From Acidobacteriota bacterium (GTDB lineage: Bacteria > Acidobacteriota > Terriglobia > UBA7540), in contig SCRD01000028.1 of the NCBI GenBank assembly GCA_004298155.1, positions 186,001-250,000 on the forward strand: a stretch of DNA of 64,000 nt, read 5' to 3'. Position numbers and translations under genes: made by a program. The notes beneath the pieces are model-generated. The model was not told where the DNA came from. It did no database searches and saw only the letters and a program-made list of their open reading frames with translations. This document shows, piece after piece, positions 27,901 through 37,059 of the stretch. Every line of letters starts with the position of its first letter. Position 1 is the stretch's first letter.

Positions 27901-29808
27901 TCAAAAGTCAATCAGACTCCTGGGCTCAAAAGCCGCTCGAATAGCATTGAGGATAGCGAGAAGATCGATGGCTTCCTGGCAGATTGCTCCTGCAACCGGC
28001 GGCAGGTAGCCCGCGGCTGCAAAGACCATCCCAATCATACTCAAAACCATGCCCCCGATAGCGCTCTGTAGTGCGATGGTGCGCATCCGCCTTGCTATGT
28101 GGAAAAACTCATCCACTTTTTCGAGCGATGTGTCCATGATCACGGCGCCCGCGGATTCCGTGGTGATGTCGCTGTTATGCCCGAAAGCAATCCCGATGGA
28201 TGCAGTCATGAGAGCGGGCGCGTCATTGATACCATCGCCGAGGAATAGCGTCTTGGCCTCCTGCGTGGCCTTGCGGACCAGTTCGACCTTTTCTTCTGGG
28301 CTTTGCGATGCGTAAACCTCTTTTACGCCGACAAGATCTGCCAGGTATTTGACTTCGCTCTCCCGATCGCCTGAAACAAGCATCAGCCTGTCAAATCCGT
28401 GCTTCTTGCCGAGATGTTGAATAAAAGGCTTGCTTTCAGTCCTCGGGGCATCATGGAAAACGTATGTCGCGGCGTAAATGCCGTCAAGCGCGATCTCGCA
28501 GGTCAGGCCGCCCGTAATCAGCGGAAAAATCGATTCGGGTATTCCCAACTCTTTGAGAAGGACTGGGCGGCTGGTGATGCGAATGGCCCTGCCACGGACC
28601 ATCCCGCGGAGGCCGCCGCCGGGAGCTTCGCTGATCTCGCTGGCGTGGTCAAGTCCAAGGCCTGATTCTCGCGCGGCATTGAGAATAGCCCGTGCGAGAG
28701 GATGCTTGGAATACTGCTCGACGCTTGCGACAAGCTGCAGGACCTCCGTTTTGTCAAAACCAGGCGCAACAATTTGCTGCGTCAGGTGGGGGAGGCCGTA
28801 AGTGAGCGTTCCAGTCTTGTCAAAAATGATAGTCCGGCAGGTGTCGAGCTGCTCAAGGACCGAAGGGTCTTTTACTACAATGCCGCGGCGGGCTGCCAGT
28901 GAGATGGAACCGATGATGCTCACCGGAATGGCAATCAGCAAAGGGCAGGGCGTTGCGACAACCAGGACCGCAAGGAACCGCACGGCGTCTCCGCTCGAAG
29001 CCCAGGCTATGATCGCCACTGCCACGGCGATGGGCGTGTAGTATGCGCCAAGCTGGTCACCCAGGCGGCGGATGCGGGGGCGGTTTTCTTGCGCCCTCTT
29101 CATCACCCCCATAATTCGGGCATAACGGGAGTCAATGGCCAGCTTTTCCGCCTGTATGGTGAGTGCCGATGCGCCGTTTATCGCCCCGGACAAGACTTGC
29201 GCGCCGGGCGTCTTGGATATTTCGAACGGTTCGCCCGTCAGGTACGACTCATCCATGATTCCTTCGCCGGCAATCACAACGCCATCAACCGGGCAGATTT
29301 CATGAGGAAAAACCGTCAATACGTCGCCAGGCCGAATTTTATCAAGCGGAACGTCCGTGATGGCGCTGCCTTGCTTTCTGTGCGCAACGCTGGGGACGCG
29401 TTTGGCGAGGGCTTCCAGCACCGAAGACGCGCTGCGGACCGCATAGGCCTCCAGAACGTTTCCGCCGGAAAGCATCAGGACCACCAGCGTACCGGCAAGG
29501 TATTCACCCAGGATGACGGATACGACGATGGAGATGCCCGCCAGCAGGTCCGAGCCGAATTCCCTTCGATAGGTTTTGACGCCGAGGTCGTATACGAGAG
29601 GTGTGCCGCCGAGGATAAGGGCTGCAAACAGAGGAACGTCGTAAGAGAGTTGCGGCGACTTTACTAGAAACCGTAGCACAAGATGGGCAGCAATTCCCGT
29701 GATTGCAATGATGGCAATGGCGTTCTCGGTCCGAATGTGGCTCTTTTTGGGGGCCTGGGCAGCCCTTGGGGGGTTTGTGTGTCTCACGTTATTCTTACCG
29801 CCTATCAT
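27901..29808 (-). CDS. P1B-type heavy-metal-transporting ATPase with TPC motif
   Basis: About 635 residues. The phosphorylation site FDKTGTLT, actuator loop TGEP, SGDRESEV and GDGINDAPAL define a P-type ATPase; the membrane metal-binding motif reads ATPCPLL, i.e. T-P-C rather than the C-P-C of ordinary copper or zinc pumps. There is no N-terminal heavy-metal-associated domain, only a short basic tail. TPC pumps are a minor P1B group with poorly settled metals, so I leave the substrate open. The frame can also begin at a TTG (29832). It is convergent with ftsK and divergent from ffh, with no metal-responsive regulator adjacent. Confidence 0.88.
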   Translation of the reverse strand: MIGGKNNVRHTNPPRAAQAPKKSHIRTENAIAIIAITGIAAHLVLRFLVKSPQLSYDVPLFAALILGGTPLVYDLGVKTYRREFGSDLLAGISIVVSVILGEYLAGTLVVLMLSGGNVLEAYAVRSASSVLEALAKRVPSVAHRKQGSAITDVPLDKIRPGDVLTVFPHEICPVDGVVIAGEGIMDESYLTGEPFEISKTPGAQVLSGAINGASALTIQAEKLAIDSRYARIMGVMKRAQENRPRIRRLGDQLGAYYTPIAVAVAIIAWASSGDAVRFLAVLVVATPCPLLIAIPVSIIGSISLAARRGIVVKDPSVLEQLDTCRTIIFDKTGTLTYGLPHLTQQIVAPGFDKTEVLQLVASVEQYSKHPLARAILNAARESGLGLDHASEISEAPGGGLRGMVRGRAIRITSRPVLLKELGIPESIFPLITGGLTCEIALDGIYAATYVFHDAPRTESKPFIQHLGKKHGFDRLMLVSGDRESEVKYLADLVGVKEVYASQSPEEKVELVRKATQEAKTLFLGDGINDAPALMTASIGIAFGHNSDITTESAGAVIMDTSLEKVDEFFHIARRMRTIALQSAIGGMVLSMIGMVFAAAGYLPPVAGAICQEAIDLLAILNAIRAAFEPRSLIDF

Positions 29809-29832
29809 GGAGCATGGGCCTGCTTTTTTCAA

Positions 29833-30047
29833 CCGTCACGAGTTCCCTTGGGATGAAATAATGAGGTTTTGGGAAGACTCGCTGGTTTCGGGCATTTCGA
29901 AAGCAGCGTCTGCTAATCATTGCACATCCAGCAGGTTGCCGAAAAAGGCTGCCCGCCATGCTGCGCCCGTCAGGCCTCCATTCGCGAAGGCTATGGTTTT
30001 TCCAGTAACTTGCCCGGGAGATCGGAAAATTGAATGGGAAGCTTTCC
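29833..30047 (+). other. Non-coding gap between the P1B ATPase and the ffh promoter
   Basis: About 215 bases. I see no gene, hairpin with T-run or small RNA signature here. Any promoter for the ATPase on the minus strand would lie in this stretch, but none is convincing. Confidence 0.3.
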
Positions 30048-30076
30048 TTGACCTGTGGGGTATCGTAAAATAGTAT
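30048..30076 (+). promoter_or_regulatory. Sigma-70 promoter of the ffh-trmD-rplS operon
   Basis: TTGACC at 30048-30053 and TAGTAT at 30071-30076 are exactly 17 bases apart, with an A/T-rich discriminator after it. Transcription would start near 30083, about 85 bases before ffh. Confidence 0.55.
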
Positions 30077-30166
30077 AGATAATTTTGCCCATTGCGCCGC
30101 CCTGGTTTATTCGAATGTGGGCCGGGGGAAGGATTGCGATGTCAGGATCGGCACGCGAGGTAGTAG

Positions 30167-31522
30167 ATGTTTGAGGCTCTTCAAGATAAGTTCCAGCAGG
30201 CGTTCAAGAACCTTCGGGGAAGGGCCACCCTGACTCCGGAGGCCATTGACGAGACGTTGCGTGAGGTGCGTTTGGCTCTGCTGGAAGCCGACGTTAACTT
30301 CAACGTGGTCAAGGCGCTGCTCGAGAGGGTGCGTGTCCGCGCGCTGGGTGAGGAGATTGCCGCGACGTTTACGCCCGCTCAGGAAGTCGTGCGCATCGTA
30401 CGAGACGAACTTGTTGACATCCTTGGACATGACGCGTCACTGCTGAGTTTTTCAAAAGAATATCCCACCGTCTTGCTGATGGTGGGCCTGCAGGGTTCGG
30501 GAAAGACGACCACCTCCGGGAAGCTGGCCCTCTGGCTGGACAAGAAAAAGAAGCGGCCGATGCTGGTTTCGACTGACGTTTACCGCCCGGCGGCGCGGGA
30601 ACAATTGGCCGTTATCGCCCAGGCTGTTGGCATTCCCTGTTTTGCGGGTGACGGCATCAATTCTCCCGTTGAGCTGGCCATGGCGGCCAGAAAAGATGCC
30701 GCCGACCGCGGGCACGACGTCCTGATTGTCGATACTGCCGGCCGGCTGCACATTGACGAACCGTTGATGGAGGAAGTTGCCAAATTGCGTTCCGCCTTGC
30801 GCCCCAGCGAGGTCCTGTTGGTTGCCGATGCCATGGTGGGGCAGGACGCCGTAAAAAGTGCGCAGGAATTCCACGAGAGGCTCGGCGCAACGGGCGTCAT
30901 CCTGACCAAGCTTGATGGAGACGCGCGGGGCGGTGCCGCGCTGAGCATCCGCCATGTGACGGGGCAGCCGATCAAATTCATCGGCGTAGGCGAAAAATAC
31001 GACGCGCTCGAGGTTTTTTATCCGGACCGCATCGTTTCCCGAATTCTGGGAATGGGCGACATCCTGTCACTGATTGAGAAAGCGGAAGAAAAGATTGATA
31101 AGAAAAAGGCACTGGAGGTCCATCAGAAGCTGCAATCGGATTCTTTCACGCTTTCGGACTTCCGCGACCAACTGGCCCAGATGCGTTCCCTCGGCCCGCT
31201 GGACCAGATGTTGGGCATGCTGCCGAAGGTGGGCATGCTGAAAAATATCGGCAAGGTCCAGGTGGACGAGAAAGAGCTGCTCCGGATTGAGGCGATCATC
31301 AATTCCATGACAGAGAAGGAGCGGCGCCGTCACGACATCATTAACGGGAAACGCCGCAAACGCATTGCGCGCGGCAGCGGGACCACTGTTCAGCAGGTCA
31401 ATCAGGTGCTCAAACAGTATGTCCAGATGCGGAAGATGATGAAAACTATGAGCACTAGCCTGCTGGGGAAACAGATGAGCCGTCTGAAATTGCCTTCCGG
31501 GCTGGGCGGGCTGAGTTCATGA
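30167..31522 (+). CDS. ffh: Signal recognition particle protein Ffh
   Basis: GTPase that binds signal sequences and 4.5S RNA and delivers ribosomes to FtsY. The N domain (1-90) leads to the G domain with GLQGSGKTTT (107-116), DTAGR, TKLDGDARGG and the insertion box; the methionine-rich M domain follows, with the RNA-binding RRKRIARGSGTTVQQVN segment near 405-425 and a Met-rich tail (MRKMMKTMSTS). The 451 residues are of normal length. It heads the operon that continues with rpsP, khpA, rimM, trmD, rplS and rnhB. No 4.5S RNA gene was recognised here. Confidence 0.97.
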   Translation: MFEALQDKFQQAFKNLRGRATLTPEAIDETLREVRLALLEADVNFNVVKALLERVRVRALGEEIAATFTPAQEVVRIVRDELVDILGHDASLLSFSKEYPTVLLMVGLQGSGKTTTSGKLALWLDKKKKRPMLVSTDVYRPAAREQLAVIAQAVGIPCFAGDGINSPVELAMAARKDAADRGHDVLIVDTAGRLHIDEPLMEEVAKLRSALRPSEVLLVADAMVGQDAVKSAQEFHERLGATGVILTKLDGDARGGAALSIRHVTGQPIKFIGVGEKYDALEVFYPDRIVSRILGMGDILSLIEKAEEKIDKKKALEVHQKLQSDSFTLSDFRDQLAQMRSLGPLDQMLGMLPKVGMLKNIGKVQVDEKELLRIEAIINSMTEKERRRHDIINGKRRKRIARGSGTTVQQVNQVLKQYVQMRKMMKTMSTSLLGKQMSRLKLPSGLGGLSS

Positions 31523-31649
31523 TCGCACGGCTGGCCACCCAGAAATAAGGGAAGGCCCTTGAAAGTTTTGCTATTGTTATTGTGAGGATCGGCTGGGCAA
31601 GGATGGTTGGCCCCTGGTCGCCGACTAATTTGAACAACAGGGAGGACGA

Positions 31650-31886
31650 TTGTTAAGAATACGGTTGGCTCGGACGGGAGCTAATAAAAAACCGAGTTAC
31701 AGAGTTGTTGTGATAGAACGGGAGCGCGCACGTGATGGTAGGTTCGTGGAAATTGTTGGGCATTATAACCCGCGGAGGCATCCTGTTGAGTTGGTCTTGA
31801 AACGAGATCGCGTGGATTACTGGCTGGGTAAAGGCGCTCAGCCGTCCGAGACAGTACGGAGCCTTCTGATGAGGAAGTCAGAATAG
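31650..31886 (+). CDS. rpsP: Ribosomal protein bS16
   Basis: A 78-residue small-subunit protein needed early in 30S assembly. The N-terminus LRIRLARTGANKKPSYRVVV and IVGHYNPRR are diagnostic. The start is TTG at 31650, four bases after GGAGGA; no ATG exists before the conserved strand, so this ribosomal protein uses a TTG start. Second gene of the ffh operon, about 130 bases after ffh. Confidence 0.95.
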   Translation: MLRIRLARTGANKKPSYRVVVIERERARDGRFVEIVGHYNPRRHPVELVLKRDRVDYWLGKGAQPSETVRSLLMRKSE

Positions 31887-32003
31887 CAAAGGGCGGAAGG
31901 TCCGTGCAGTTCGCCTCACCATGGCGCAGGGTCCACCATTTGGGTTTCCCAAGTACTCTTTCTTCAGAGCTAGAGCAAAACTCAGTTCGGCAGGAGGGAC
32001 CAA

Positions 32004-32240
32004 GTGGAAATGAAGAATCTCATTGAGGCGATAGCGAAGGCGCTAGTGGATAATCCCGACCAGGTGTCTGTCCGGCCGGTGGAAGGAGAGCAGATCACTG
32101 TTCTGGAACTTCGAGTTCATCCCTCGGACCTTGGGAAGGTCATCGGCAAGCAGGGAAGAACCGCACGGTCGATTCGAACCATTCTCGGGGCTGCCGGTAT
32201 GAAACTCAAGAAGCGTTTCACGCTCGAGATCCTGGAATAG
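32004..32240 (+). CDS. khpA: KH-domain RNA-binding protein KhpA
   Basis: A 78-residue single-KH protein (YlqC family). The GxxG loop GKQGRT is in the segment [18 protein letters not shown]. KhpA, usually with KhpB/Jag, binds many transcripts and affects cell elongation and division in Gram-positives. It starts with GTG at 32004 after AGGAGGGACCAA; an ATG lies two codons later. Its place between rpsP and rimM is the standard one. Confidence 0.92.
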   Translation: MEMKNLIEAIAKALVDNPDQVSVRPVEGEQITVLELRVHPSDLGKVIGKQGRTARSIRTILGAAGMKLKKRFTLEILE

Positions 32241-32277
32241 AGTGGGTAGCGGCGCTTCTGGCAAGTATCAGGACGGG

Positions 32278-32874
32278 ATGAGTGACACCGCCTCGCAGCG
32301 GCAGGTTCGGCGTGGGGCACGCGCCACCGAAGCTGGCGGCGACATGCATGGTTTCATTGCCATTGCGCGTGTCGTGCGTCCGCAGGGTCGCAAAGGGGAA
32401 GTGCTGGCGGAAATTCTGACCGATTTTCCCGCCCGCTTCCGGGACCTTCGGCAGGCATTTCTTGACAAGCCCGGCAAACATCCCCAGGCTGTAACCATAG
32501 AGCATACCTGGTTGCATAAAGGGAAAGTGGTTCTCAAGCTTGCCGGAATTGGCTCCATCGATGACGCCGAAGCGTTGCGGGAACGGTTGGTGCTGGTTCC
32601 GGCGGACGAGAGAGTTGCCCTTTCGGCCAATCAGTATTACGTGTGGGAGCTTAAGGGATGCCAGGTGGTCGTGGAAACCGGCGGAATGAGAACACCGCTG
32701 GGGACCGTAATCGAGGTTGAGCGCACGGCCGGAGCGGACATGCTCTACGTTGCGGACGGTTCGCGGGAAGTCATGGTCCCTTTTGCTGAGGAGATCTGCA
32801 AACTGATCGACCTTGAGTCCAGGCTGATCGTTATCGAACCGCCGGAAGACCTTCTCGATCTGAATCGCGACTGA
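32278..32874 (+). CDS. rimM: Ribosome maturation factor RimM
   Basis: Assists folding of the 3' domain of 16S rRNA through uS19. The N-terminal barrel IARVVRPQGRKGEVLAEI and the C-terminal PRC-barrel region (YYVWELKGCQV, GTVIEVERTAGADMLYV, VPFAEEICKLIDLE) are clear. The frame is open from a GTG at 32242, directly after the khpA stop. ATG 32278 has AGGACGGG just before it; ATG 32344 would begin right at the conserved core. I prefer 32278 but the N-terminus is uncertain. trmD follows by about 45 bases. Confidence 0.88.
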   Translation: MSDTASQRQVRRGARATEAGGDMHGFIAIARVVRPQGRKGEVLAEILTDFPARFRDLRQAFLDKPGKHPQAVTIEHTWLHKGKVVLKLAGIGSIDDAEALRERLVLVPADERVALSANQYYVWELKGCQVVVETGGMRTPLGTVIEVERTAGADMLYVADGSREVMVPFAEEICKLIDLESRLIVIEPPEDLLDLNRD

Positions 32875-32920
32875 GGGGCATCATTGCCGTGCGGGCGAAC
32901 ATGAGCAAGCCCCCAAAACG

Positions 32921-33703
32921 ATGGAATTTGATGTTGTCACCATTTTCCCGGATTTTTTCGGGAGCATATTGGCCCACGGCGTCTTGAAACGGGCCACGGC
33001 CGGCGGCCAGCTTGCGGTCCGCCTGCATGACCTTAGAGATTTTACGGAAGACCGCCACCGGACGGTCGATGATCGTCCGTTTGGCGGCGGGCCGGGAATG
33101 GTCCTCAAACCAGAACCCATTTTTCGCGCCGTGGAATCGATAAAGTCAGAACAGCCGGGGAAAGACCTTCCGGTTGTTCTTTTATCCCCCCAGGGCCGGT
33201 TATTGCAGCAATCGGTTGTGGAGGACCTGTCGCGGCACTCGCGCATCACGCTCGTCTGCGGGCGGTACGAGGGCATGGATGAGCGCGTGGCAGAGGGGCT
33301 GGTGACGGATGAGTTGTCAATAGGCGACTATGTTTTAAGCGGAGGCGAGATCGCCGCAGCCGTGGTGATGGAATGCGTCGCACGGTTAATTCCGGGCGTG
33401 CTCGGCAACGAGGAATCGGTTGTTCAGGATTCGTTTGGCAACCAGAGCGTCTCTGGCCGGCGCGTCCTGGATTGGCCGCATTACACCCGCCCCGGAGAGT
33501 TCAGAGGGATGCGCGTGCCGGAAGTGCTGCTTTCCGGCAACCACGAAGAAATTCGCCGCTGGCGCCGGCGGAAGGCACTCGAGAAAACCTGGCGGAAAAG
33601 ACCGGAACTGCTGGCCGGCTTCCCGCTTGACGAGGAGGACCGGCAGGTTCTGGAAGACTTGAAGCAGGCGCCGCGGCTGCCCGTTTTGCCCCGGCAGGGT
33701 TGA
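32921..33703 (+). CDS. trmD: tRNA (guanine-37-N1)-methyltransferase TrmD
   Basis: Methylates G37 next to the anticodon, which prevents +1 frameshifting. At 260 residues with VVTIFPDFF at the start, RPFGGGPGMVLKPEPI, LSPQGR, the SAM-binding knot CGRYEGMDERV and SIGDYVLSGGE, it is a typical SPOUT-fold TrmD. Same order with rimM and rplS as in most bacteria. Confidence 0.97.
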   Translation: MEFDVVTIFPDFFGSILAHGVLKRATAGGQLAVRLHDLRDFTEDRHRTVDDRPFGGGPGMVLKPEPIFRAVESIKSEQPGKDLPVVLLSPQGRLLQQSVVEDLSRHSRITLVCGRYEGMDERVAEGLVTDELSIGDYVLSGGEIAAAVVMECVARLIPGVLGNEESVVQDSFGNQSVSGRRVLDWPHYTRPGEFRGMRVPEVLLSGNHEEIRRWRRRKALEKTWRKRPELLAGFPLDEEDRQVLEDLKQAPRLPVLPRQG

Positions 33704-33781
33704 ATTCATCCCGTTGCCATAGCCTGAAGTTGTGAGCAGACGTCACAGGAATTTCTATTTAGAAGATGGAGCGTTACCACC

Positions 33782-34138
33782 ATGAGTATCCTTGAGAAGA
33801 TCGAGCAGGAACAAATGAAGAAGGACCTTCCGCACTTTCACGCTGGTGACACAGTGCGCGTCCACGTGAAGATCAGGGAAGGGGACAAGGAGAGAATCCA
33901 GGTGTTTGAAGGCATCGTTATGGGACAACACCGCGCCCAGAACCACTCCACCTTTACCGTTCGAAAAATTTCATTCGGCCATGGCGTCGAGCGGATTTTC
34001 CCCTTGCACTCGCCAGTCATCGAAAAGATTGAGCGGGTCAAGTCAGGCCGGGTACGCCGTGCCAAGCTGGGTTACCTGCGCGGGCGCCGTGGCAAGGCTG
34101 CGCGCATCCGCGAGTCCCGTACGGAGCGCGGCGGTTAA
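33782..34138 (+). CDS. rplS: Ribosomal protein bL19
   Basis: A 118-residue large-subunit protein at the subunit interface. [44 protein letters not shown] and [15 protein letters not shown] are diagnostic. It follows trmD by about 80 bases and is followed by a terminator-like hairpin. Confidence 0.97.
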   Translation: MSILEKIEQEQMKKDLPHFHAGDTVRVHVKIREGDKERIQVFEGIVMGQHRAQNHSTFTVRKISFGHGVERIFPLHSPVIEKIERVKSGRVRRAKLGYLRGRRGKAARIRESRTERGG

Positions 34139-34165
34139 CCGGCAATACTTTTAGAGAAGCTCGCG

Positions 34166-34193
34166 GGCGGCAGGCTCCATCGCCGCCATTTTT
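34166..34193 (+). terminator. Intrinsic terminator-like hairpin after rplS
   Basis: GGCGGC (34166-34171) pairs with GCCGCC (34182-34187) across a ten-base loop and is followed by ATTTTT. It lies 27 bases after rplS and 25 before rnhB, so it may end most operon transcripts and leave rnhB on partial read-through. Confidence 0.5.
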
Positions 34194-34218
34194 CAGGCGG
34201 AACTCTGGTCGTTATCCC

Positions 34219-34893
34219 ATGCCGCGACTCTGTACTCCGAGAGACTTGAAATGTTCCCCACGGCTTGAATCCTGCCTGCTCCGCCGGGGAGTGAGGTTCG
34301 TTGCAGGGACGGATGAGGCCGGGCGCGGGTCTTTGCTGGGCCCTTTATACGTTGCGGCCGTGATTCTGGACGCGGCCCAGCCCATTCCGGGGCTGAATGA
34401 TTCAAAGAAGCTTTCCTCGCAGGTGCGCTTCGGCTTTGCTGAAGAAATCCGCCAAAAGGCGGTCTCCTGGCAGGTGATTACCGTGCCGGCGAGAGAAGTA
34501 GACGACCTGAATGTATACGAGGCCACGCGGCAGGCCATGATCCGTGCGCTGCTGGCGCTCAACCCATTGCCGGAGTTCGTTCTGGCGGACGCCATGCCGT
34601 TGCAAAACGGCCGCCGGCCGGCCTTCTCCATCCCTTACTGGCCGCTCATCCACGGTGACGCGCGCTCGGTTTCGATTGCGGCCGCCTCCATCCTGGCCAA
34701 AGTCGCCCGCGACGAACATCTGGACCAGCTTGACCGGCAATATCCCCAATATGGCCTGGCGCGGAACAAAGGCTATGGAACGCGGGACCACCTCGAAGCC
34801 CTGGCCTGCTATGGGCCCTGCCCTGAACACCGCCGCACCTATCAGCCTGTAAAGGACCTCCTTTCACCCCGTTTGCCATTCGGCCCGGCTTGA
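34219..34893 (+). CDS. rnhB: Ribonuclease HII
   Basis: Cleaves RNA in RNA-DNA hybrids and at single ribonucleotides in DNA. The catalytic acidic motif GTDEAGRGSLLGP is near residue 30; further motifs are LNDSKKLS, LADAMP (third acidic residue) and HGDARSVSIAAASILAKVARD. At 224 residues it is of ordinary length. The first about 25 residues before the core are not conserved-looking, so the true start could be a little later. Confidence 0.95.
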   Translation: MPRLCTPRDLKCSPRLESCLLRRGVRFVAGTDEAGRGSLLGPLYVAAVILDAAQPIPGLNDSKKLSSQVRFGFAEEIRQKAVSWQVITVPAREVDDLNVYEATRQAMIRALLALNPLPEFVLADAMPLQNGRRPAFSIPYWPLIHGDARSVSIAAASILAKVARDEHLDQLDRQYPQYGLARNKGYGTRDHLEALACYGPCPEHRRTYQPVKDLLSPRLPFGPA

Positions 34894-35607
34894 GTGGATT
34901 TAGGACGTTCCGCGCGGAGAAATTCCCAACCTCAGTGGCGCATTCGAAGCGGCGTTGGCGATGTATGCGTTCACCGGAAATGTCTCAGGACGATCGGCCG
35001 GACGTTACGGAGCCGCAGCTTAAGAACAGCACAAATGGCAAAATGCACCCCGCGGGCGCTACCCTCGGAGGCATTCCACCGGAACTCCCCTGCCCTTTGC
35101 CGGGCCGATTTTGCTTGACTTTTGTGGGCTAGTGTAGTAGTCTTCAAAATGCCTTCGGGCCGCGGGCTTTTTTGAGACAAACGGGACAAATGGGACAAAA
35201 CATTTCTGTTTTTAAAAAACGAACCGGAGAGGTTGTTGAAAACACAGGGAAATGGCCAAAAAACGAACCGGAACGAACCGGAAAACGAAGCGGAGAAGTT
35301 GTTGAAAACACGTGGCCGTTGAAAAAACGAACCGGAAAACGAAGCTACCGATCTTATTGAAAATAAAGGAAGGCGAAAAAACAAGCCGGAATGGATTTGG
35401 GAAGCTGACGTGAAGCTGTCTAGCCTGTTTTCAGATCCAGAATCGGCTGTCGTTTACCCCGTCTTTCGAGCGCTCTGCCACGGAACAGCTCAAATCGCCA
35501 GCCTGGTTCCCAGCCGGCGTGGTTGGTTCGACGCGCTTCGCCTTCCAAGCCAGCGCCCTTTTGATGGTAAGCTTCTAAACCGAAATTTACTTTCTGGGGT
35601 GATTTGA
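34894..35607 (+). other. 714-base spacer between rnhB and pyrC, with a repeat block
   Basis: No convincing gene. It holds a possible promoter (TTGACT near 35116), a short GCCTTCGGGC hairpin with a T-run after a G+C-rich piece (about 35151-35174), and then the repeat block listed separately. The open frames on either strand through the block owe their length to the repeats and are not protein-like. Confidence 0.5.
35174..35392 (+). repeat. Irregular direct-repeat block
   Basis: First come three 9-base copies of GRGACAAAY (35174-35200). Then AAAAAACGAACCGGA or close variants begin at 35214, 35258, 35322 and 35376 (spacings 44, 64 and 54), and GTTGTTGAAAACAC occurs in the first two units, with a degenerate ATTGAAAATA in the third. 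GAACCGGAA is further duplicated inside unit two. The sequence is A-rich on the plus strand, unlike the flanking genes. Spacings are too irregular and the units too unlike for a CRISPR. Confidence 0.7.
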
Positions 35608-36936
35608 GTGGCTCGATTGCTGATTCGCAATGGACGTGTGATTTCGCCGGAGGATCATCTGGACGGCGATCTGGACCTGTTGATTGAAGACGGCGAGATC
35701 CGTGAAATCGCGCAGGGCCTTATCGCCTCTGCTGATGAAAGCATCGATGCCAGGGGGCAGATTGTTGCGCCGGGTTTTGTGGACATTCACGTCCACCTTC
35801 GCGAGCCGGGTGGAGAAATTTCAGAAACGCTTGAAAGCGGCCTTCGCGCCGCCGTGGCGGGCGGATTCACGGCCGTGTGTCCCATGCCCAACACTCGCCC
35901 CGTGAATGACAGCCAGGAGTTGACGCGCCGCCTTGTCACCCGCGCGGAGGAATTGAAGCTGGCGCGCGTTTTCCCCATCGCGGCGGTCACTGTGGGAAGC
36001 ATGGGTGAAAGGTTGACGGATTTTGAGGCCCTTATGATTGCCGGGGCGGTGGGGTTTTCCGACGATGGCAAGCCCGTAAAGACAAGCGCCTTAATGAAGG
36101 AAGCACTCGAGAAGGCAAAGGCCCTCGGCGTCCCGATTATCGACCATTGTGAAGTGCCGGAGCTGAGCGCCGGCGGAGTCATGAATGAAGGTGTGTACTC
36201 GACGTCCCTGGGCCTGCATGGCATCTCAAATAGCGCTGAGGATGGTTGCATTGCCCGTGACATTGAGATTGCCGAAGCGACCGGGGGGCATCTGCACGTG
36301 GCGCACCTGTCAACGGCGGGTGGCGTCAGGATGGTGCGTGAAGCCAAAGGCCGGGGGCTGAAGGTAACCTGTGAGGTCACGCCGCACCACTTTACCCTGA
36401 CCGACGAAGATGTCACGCGTTATGGAACCAATGCCAAAATGAACCCTCCCCTTCGCAAGGCTGACGACGTGGAAGCTATCCTCCAGGCCATTCATGACGG
36501 CGTTGTAGATGCGATAGCCACAGACCACGCTCCACACGCGAAGGAATTGAAATCACGGTCCATGGCCGAAGCGCCATTTGGAGTGACCGGACTCGAGACG
36601 GCCCTGGCGCTTGGCCTCAAACAACTGGTCCACTCCGGAAAGATCTCGATTGGCCAACTCATCGCCTTGATGAGCTCAAAGCCTGCGAGCATCATCAACA
36701 AACCGTTTGGCCGCATCCGGGTGGGAGGCGCCGCAGACCTGACGGTGTTCGATCCGGACCTCAAATGGACCTATCGCGCAGCCGCGGGTTCGTCCAGAAG
36801 CCATAATTCCCCCTTCGACGGGTGGAAGTTTCTGGGAGCCGTAACGGCCACTGTGGTCGAGGGGCGGATTGTATTCCGGCGCGGAATCGCGCGGAAAGGT
36901 GGGGCGTCACTTGACTTTTCGCGTTCCGCATCCTAA
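35608..36936 (+). CDS. pyrC: Dihydroorotase PyrC
   Basis: Closes the pyrimidine ring from carbamoyl-aspartate. The 442-residue protein is a class I amidohydrolase: DIHVHLREPG with metal ligands H61 and H63, CPMPNTRP, DHCEVPELSAGG, the third His region in HLHVAHLSTAGG and catalytic Asp in AIATDHAPHAKELK. It starts with GTG at 35608. pyrB, its usual partner, is not adjacent; pyrE and pyrF lie 1.2 kb on, in opposite orientation. Confidence 0.95.
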   Translation: MARLLIRNGRVISPEDHLDGDLDLLIEDGEIREIAQGLIASADESIDARGQIVAPGFVDIHVHLREPGGEISETLESGLRAAVAGGFTAVCPMPNTRPVNDSQELTRRLVTRAEELKLARVFPIAAVTVGSMGERLTDFEALMIAGAVGFSDDGKPVKTSALMKEALEKAKALGVPIIDHCEVPELSAGGVMNEGVYSTSLGLHGISNSAEDGCIARDIEIAEATGGHLHVAHLSTAGGVRMVREAKGRGLKVTCEVTPHHFTLTDEDVTRYGTNAKMNPPLRKADDVEAILQAIHDGVVDAIATDHAPHAKELKSRSMAEAPFGVTGLETALALGLKQLVHSGKISIGQLIALMSSKPASIINKPFGRIRVGGAADLTVFDPDLKWTYRAAAGSSRSHNSPFDGWKFLGAVTATVVEGRIVFRRGIARKGGASLDFSRSAS

Positions 36937-37059
36937 CGTACTGCTGCCGGCTGAATTCTACAGTCGGGATGTGTTGCAAGGCGATCCAATGGCGGGCGCC
37001 GCCACCGGGGTTGAAGGATTAAACCTCCGCTGCAGTGAGCCCGCCAGCAAAGGTTGACC

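Noticed and set aside
35172-35360. 62-codon frame through the repeat block, and a longer frame opposite it
   Set aside because: Open only because the repeats lack stops; the peptides are repeats of charged residues with no fold signal.
35174-35392. CRISPR array in the repeat block
   Set aside because: Repeat units differ in sequence and spacing, there are only four, and no cas gene is in the window.
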